Assembly: GCA_007570915.1 (NCBI GenBank)
Contig: RKSK01000121.1
Location: 1 to 7,034 of the forward strand
Origin: Cenarchaeum sp.
GTDB lineage: Archaea; Thermoproteota; Nitrososphaeria; Nitrososphaerales; Nitrosopumilaceae
Direction of reading: 5' to 3'
Length of the DNA stretch: 7,034 bases
The notes below the pieces were generated by a model that ran no database searches, was not told the DNA's origin, and worked only from the letters and a program-made list of their open reading frames with translations. The stretch's first letter is position 1. Every line of letters begins with the position of its first letter. The translations under genes and the position numbers were made by a program. Positions 5,054-7,034 of the stretch are shown in pieces.

Positions 5054-5617
5054 ATGGCGACGCTGCTTGACAGGCCCGTCGAGGTGGCACGGACGATCGC
5101 GATCGACCCCGCGCGGGCCGCCGCCGTGGCCGACCCCGTCAGGTCGCAGGCGCTCGCGCTGCTGTGCGGGAGGGCGCTGACTGCCGAGCAGGTCGCCGAC
5201 GGCCTGGCCAGGAGGGGCCGGCGCAGGGCGCTCACGACGGTGCGCCACCACATCGAGGTCCTCCGCGCCGCCGGCCTCGTCGAGGTCGTGAGGGTCACCG
5301 AGTCTCGCGGGGGCGTCACAAAGCACTATGGCACGCCGGTGAGGATGCTCCCGCAGGCCGTCCCCGCCGACTTTGGGGAGCGCCACTCGGCGGCCATAGA
5401 GGAGGCCACGCGCGGGATTGCCACCATCGTCGAGAGGGCCGGCGCGTCCGTGCTGCCCGAGGAGGGCAAGAAGCGCGTCGACCCCGCGTACCGCCGGCGC
5501 GCCGTCGCCGAGATAGTGAACAGGGCAATGACGGCGGCCATGGAGCGCGGCGGGGGCAGGCCAGCCGCGGGCTCCGGGGGCGGCCGCGCCGCCGTGGGCG
5601 GGGCGCAGGTGTCCTAG
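5054..5617 (+). CDS. ArsR-like winged-helix transcriptional regulator
   Basis: A 187-residue protein. Residues 25-98 form a typical ArsR-type winged helix: helix DPVRSQALALLCG, helix TAEQVADGLARRG, recognition helix ALTTVRHHIEVLRAAGLVEV (59-78), then a wing including TESRGGVTKHYG (82-93). Such proteins usually bind DNA as dimers and repress until a signal is sensed. The C-terminal half is helical, perhaps for dimerisation, and ends in a Gly/Ala-rich tail. I see no obvious cysteine metal site, so the effector is unknown. ATG 5054 follows the G-rich run GGCGGGGGGCGGC and begins MATLLDRPVEVARTIAIDP, the usual kind of N terminus. TTG 4988 would add 22 residues of poor quality. An AT-rich element at 4981-4998 may be the promoter, with autoregulation possible. 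Confidence 0.8.
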   Translation: MATLLDRPVEVARTIAIDPARAAAVADPVRSQALALLCGRALTAEQVADGLARRGRRRALTTVRHHIEVLRAAGLVEVVRVTESRGGVTKHYGTPVRMLPQAVPADFGERHSAAIEEATRGIATIVERAGASVLPEEGKKRVDPAYRRRAVAEIVNRAMTAAMERGGGRPAAGSGGGRAAVGGAQVS

Positions 5618-5635
5618 CCCCCGTGCGCCCACGCT

Positions 5636-5670
5636 GCGATATTTGCCATTTCTAAACCCGAGTTTAGAAA
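5636..5670 (-). repeat. 35-bp palindromic repeat unit, left copy
   Basis: It contains the perfect palindrome TTTCTAAAC-CCGA-GTTTAGAAA (5649-5670), flanked on the left by GCGATATTTGCCA. Read on the minus strand it matches the right copy (6586-6620) at 31 of 35 positions by eye. A weaker mirror of the flank (ATATTTG / CAAATAT) extends this copy's dyad to about 48 bp. It begins 19 bp after the regulator's stop, so it may also shape that transcript's 3' end. Confidence 0.7.
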
Positions 5671-5700
5671 CATCAAATATGCGCACGGGCGCGCCACGGC

Positions 5701-5767
5701 GCCTGCGCGGGGCCAAAAAATGCCAAAGTCCGGCGCCCCGCGCGCGGGCGCGCCCGCTTGCGCAGGC
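5701..5767. repeat. Nested inverted repeats
   Basis: GCCTGCGC (5701-5708) pairs with GCGCAGGC (5760-5767). Within it CGCGGGGC (5706-5713) pairs with GCCCCGCG (5735-5742) around a loop with a run of six A. The 14-bp palindrome GCGGGCGCGCCCGC lies between. This is part of the palindrome-dense non-coding stretch. Confidence 0.45.
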
Positions 5768-5816
5768 TCAAACGTAGCAGATCCCAGCTGCGTGAGGCGG
5801 CCCGGGGCGCCCGTGC

Positions 5817-5922
5817 CCCGGTTCAGGGCTCCCGGAAGGCAGGCATTGTGTGGGATGTGCCCCCTGGCCCACGTTGAGTCGCCCATGCCTCCCGGTTCTG
5901 GGCTCCCGGAGGCCTGCCTTGT
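5817..5922. repeat. Imperfect direct repeat, 74-bp offset
   Basis: The segment at 5817-5849 (beginning CCCGGTTCAGGGCTCCCGGA) recurs at 5891-5922 (CCCGGTTCTGGGCTCCCGGA) with a few differences. The 74-bp offset is not a multiple of three, which argues against a protein repeat. Confidence 0.5.
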
Positions 5923-5935
5923 CCCTGCTTCTGCG

Positions 5936-6070
5936 GGCCAAAACCCCGCGACTGCCAGCATGGGGGCGGCAGCTGCGGAGGGGTGACGGTGACGCACGAG
6001 AGGCACCGGCCAAAACCCCGCGACGGCCAGCCGGGGGCGCCAGGGCGCAGGACGGCCAGCAGGGGGCTGT
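5936..6070. repeat. Direct repeats with a GGCCAAAACCCCGCGAC core
   Basis: GGCCAAAACCCCGCGAC followed by T/GGCCAGC and a G-run occurs at 5936-5968 and 6008-6039. A partial third copy, GACGGCCAGCAGGGGGC, starts at 6051. No reading frame gives a convincing protein here. The copies look like decayed tandem repeats inside the non-coding locus. Confidence 0.5.
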
Positions 6071-6090
6071 TTGGGCGTTTCACGCCCAAA
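6070..6090. repeat. Compact 8-bp hairpin
   Basis: TTTGGGCG (6070-6077) and CGCCCAAA (6083-6090) are exact complements around the 5-base loop TTTCA. The hairpin abuts, and shares two bases with, the larger inverted repeat that begins at 6089. Confidence 0.55.
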
Positions 6091-6174
6091 AGCTAAACCC
6101 CCCTCCGGGGGAGGCCCGCCCACGAGTGGGGCGACATTTCCGGAAACGGCCGATCCGGAGGGGGGTTTAGCTTT
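6089..6174. repeat. 20-bp perfect inverted repeat
   Basis: AAAGCTAAACCCCCCTCCGG (6089-6108) is the exact reverse complement of CCGGAGGGGGGTTTAGCTTT (6155-6174), with 46 bp between. That spacer contains the palindrome TTTCCGGAAA (6137-6146). The inner 13-mer AGCTAAACCCCCC occurs a third time at 6257-6269, where AACCCCC and GGGGGTT (6277-6283) form another small hairpin. The layout fits a miniature mobile element or a structured RNA. Confidence 0.7.
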
Positions 6175-6327
6175 CACGCCTGACACGGGGATCCAACGCC
6201 CAAAGCATGGCGGTGGCCCGCCCGGCGATGCCCCGCTGGCGCAGGCCGTGCCTAGGAGCTAAACCCCCCGCGGCGCGGGGGTTCCTGGCCGCCGTGACCC
6301 CACGCGGCGCCGCCCGGCAGGCCGTCC

Positions 6328-6359
6328 GCGCGCCGGCGCGCCCCGCCCCGGCGCGGGGC
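6328..6359. repeat. Palindrome pair
   Basis: GCGCGCCGGCGCGC (6328-6341) is self-complementary. It runs into GCCCCGC (6340-6346), which pairs with GCGGGGC (6353-6359) around CCCGGC. In DNA this GC-rich a single case could be chance, but it adds to the density here. Confidence 0.4.
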
Positions 6360-6467
6360 GTTCCCCCACAGGCCCAAAAGCGCCGCGCAAGCCCCCTGGT
6401 AACAGGGGCCGGCCTTGGCCGCACTGGGGGGGGGGGCTTTGGCCGCGGCGTCACGCAGGGGGGCAGC

Positions 6468-6489
6468 CGCCTGGCGCCGGCGCCAGGCG
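6468..6489. repeat. 22-bp perfect palindrome without a loop
   Basis: The half-site CGCCTGGCGCC is followed directly by its reverse complement, so all 22 bases are self-complementary. A run of 11 G lies just upstream at 6426-6436. It could be a dimeric-protein binding site or a cruciform-forming sequence. Confidence 0.6.
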
Positions 6490-6585
6490 CGTCAGGGCGG
6501 CGACGCGGGCAACGGCCCGCCCCGCCGGGCCAAGCACCATGCGCACCGGGGGCCGGGCGTTTCGCGCCCTGCCGCGCGGCCTGGA

Positions 6586-6620
6586 TTTCTAAACCCGAGT
6601 TTAGAAATGCCCAATATCGC
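6586..6620 (+). repeat. 35-bp palindromic repeat unit, right copy
   Basis: It contains the same TTTCTAAAC-CCGA-GTTTAGAAA palindrome as the left copy, here extended to 10-bp arms (6585-6608), followed by GCCCAATATCGC. It is inverted relative to the copy at 5636-5670. In both copies the asymmetric AATATCGC flank faces outward, toward the 3' end of the neighbouring gene. Confidence 0.7.
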
Positions 6621-6691
6621 CGGCACGCGCAAGCGCGCCGCAGTGCGGCATTTCTCTAAAGTTGGGCAGGCGGGGGACTGCCCGCCCGCGC

Positions 6692-6934
6692 CTAGGCGCC
6701 CGAGCGCGCCCTCTCCTGCGTTATGGCAATCTCGACGGCCTCTAGCGGGCTGGACTCCTCGTTTCGCCGTATGGAGAACATCTTTGGGCGCTCAAAGTCG
6801 CGCGTGCAGTCGGGGCACGCGTACACGAGCACGCGGTGCTCGTTTGGCGCCTTTGGGTTTGAGAGGCGCGGATAGTAGACGAGGCGCGCCCCACAGTCCA
6901 CACAGTACCTGTTTACCCTGCGCGTCCTTGCCAG
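6692..6934 (-). CDS. Small zinc-ribbon protein, start uncertain
   Basis: The protein has two CxxC knuckles, CVDC and CPDC, separated by 25 residues (GARLVYYPRLSNPKAPNEHR and on), a classic zinc-ribbon spacing, followed by a charged C-terminal helix (SPLEAVEIAITQERARSG). Zinc ribbons of this size act in nucleic-acid or protein contacts; no specific role is clear. The first ordinary start, GTG 6901, lies between the two cysteines of the first knuckle and would remove one zinc ligand. The frame is open upstream and reads ARTRRVNRYCVDCG after a CTG at 6934, so I set the start there tentatively (80 residues). With GTG 6901 it would be 69 residues. A TATA-like box lies at 6978-6969 on the same strand. 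Confidence 0.68.
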   Translation of the reverse strand: MARTRRVNRYCVDCGARLVYYPRLSNPKAPNEHRVLVYACPDCTRDFERPKMFSIRRNEESSPLEAVEIAITQERARSGA

Positions 6935-6968
6935 ATATGCTCCCCTCGGCCCGCCGGTTGCGGCTCGG

Positions 6969-6978
6969 CATATTAGGG
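6969..6978 (-). promoter_or_regulatory. TATA-like box upstream of the zinc-ribbon gene
   Basis: On the minus strand it reads CCTAATATGC. Transcription would be expected near 6946, about 12 nt before CTG 6934. It also reads CATATTAG on the plus strand and could serve a rightward gene beginning near the window end. The small palindrome GACCAAATGGTC (6999-7010) lies upstream and may be an operator. Confidence 0.4.
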
Positions 6979-7034
6979 CTGCATGGTCTAACAGAGTCGA
7001 CCAAATGGTCGCCGGCCTTGTGGGGTGGTGGCGC

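Noticed and set aside
4899..5090. 63-codon minus-strand frame spanning the AT-rich island
   Set aside because: It crosses an abrupt composition change and has no recognisable domain or promoter.
4982..5716. 244-codon minus-strand frame opposite the ArsR-like regulator
   Set aside because: It is an antisense shadow; its apparent SKLGFRNGKYRS segment is simply the palindromic repeat unit read as protein.
5817..6070. Possible CRISPR-like array
   Set aside because: The repeats are imperfect, of two unrelated kinds, with only two or three copies and irregular spacing, and no cas genes are present.
5614..6186. 190-codon minus-strand frame across the left half of the palindrome-rich locus
   Set aside because: It runs through both repeat families and the 20-bp inverted repeat, its third positions are only moderately G/C, and one repeat family has a 74-bp offset that changes frame. 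It looks like read-through of non-coding repeats.
6207..6659. 150-codon plus-strand frame in the right half of the locus
   Set aside because: It is an Arg/Ala/Pro/Gly-rich low-complexity translation that passes through the palindromes at 6328-6359, 6468-6489 and 6585-6608 and an 11-G run. There is no domain and no start signal.

Overview
The window looks like a piece of a GC-rich archaeal chromosome, most likely a Nitrososphaerota (Thaumarchaeota) member related to the sponge-associated or marine lineages. Four things point that way. Genes with strong G/C third positions still use AGG for Arg and ATA for Ile. Several starts lie 25-30 bp downstream of a TATA box, as in leaderless archaeal transcripts. 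GTG and TTG starts are used. The SAICAR synthase resembles the archaeal type. No rRNA, tRNA or CRISPR array was seen, so the lineage is inferred.

Left part (1-2443). A plus-strand gene enters from outside and ends at 191. It converges with a minus-strand two-gene unit, a DUF5678-like small protein (883-617) and a retropepsin-like aspartic protease (620-195), joined by an ATGA overlap and driven by a TATA box at 902-915. Next, on the minus strand, is a predicted single-span membrane protein (1484-906) whose last third has abnormal codon use. Divergent from it on the plus strand is a coiled-coil plus winged-helix-like protein (1640-2443). One TATA-like box at 1567-1576 may serve both.

Middle (2444-4508). 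An inverted-repeat-bearing spacer and a doubtful 58-codon frame precede purC (2891-3712), the only gene with a secure metabolic role (purine synthesis). After it comes a 33-residue gene (3804-3905) with a textbook TATA box and a leaderless TTG start. A three-helix membrane protein (3942-4508) follows; its topology recalls the PycTM/SLATT effector group, but this is tentative.

Right part (4509-7034). A 545-bp spacer holds a GNRA-capped hairpin, an imperfect stem-loop and a sharply AT-rich island (about 4808-4990). Two sequences resembling the core of archaeal origin-recognition (ORB) boxes flank the island in opposite orientation. An ArsR-like winged-helix regulator follows (5054-5617). Then about 1.07 kb (5618-6691) has no convincing gene. 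It is packed with palindromes and short repeats and is bounded by two inverted copies of a 35-bp palindromic unit. A minus-strand zinc-ribbon protein (6934-6692) closes the window.

The genes do not form one pathway. The points most worth attention are the palindrome-dense locus, the ORB-like/AT-rich island, the DUF5678-protease pair and the tiny TTG-start gene.
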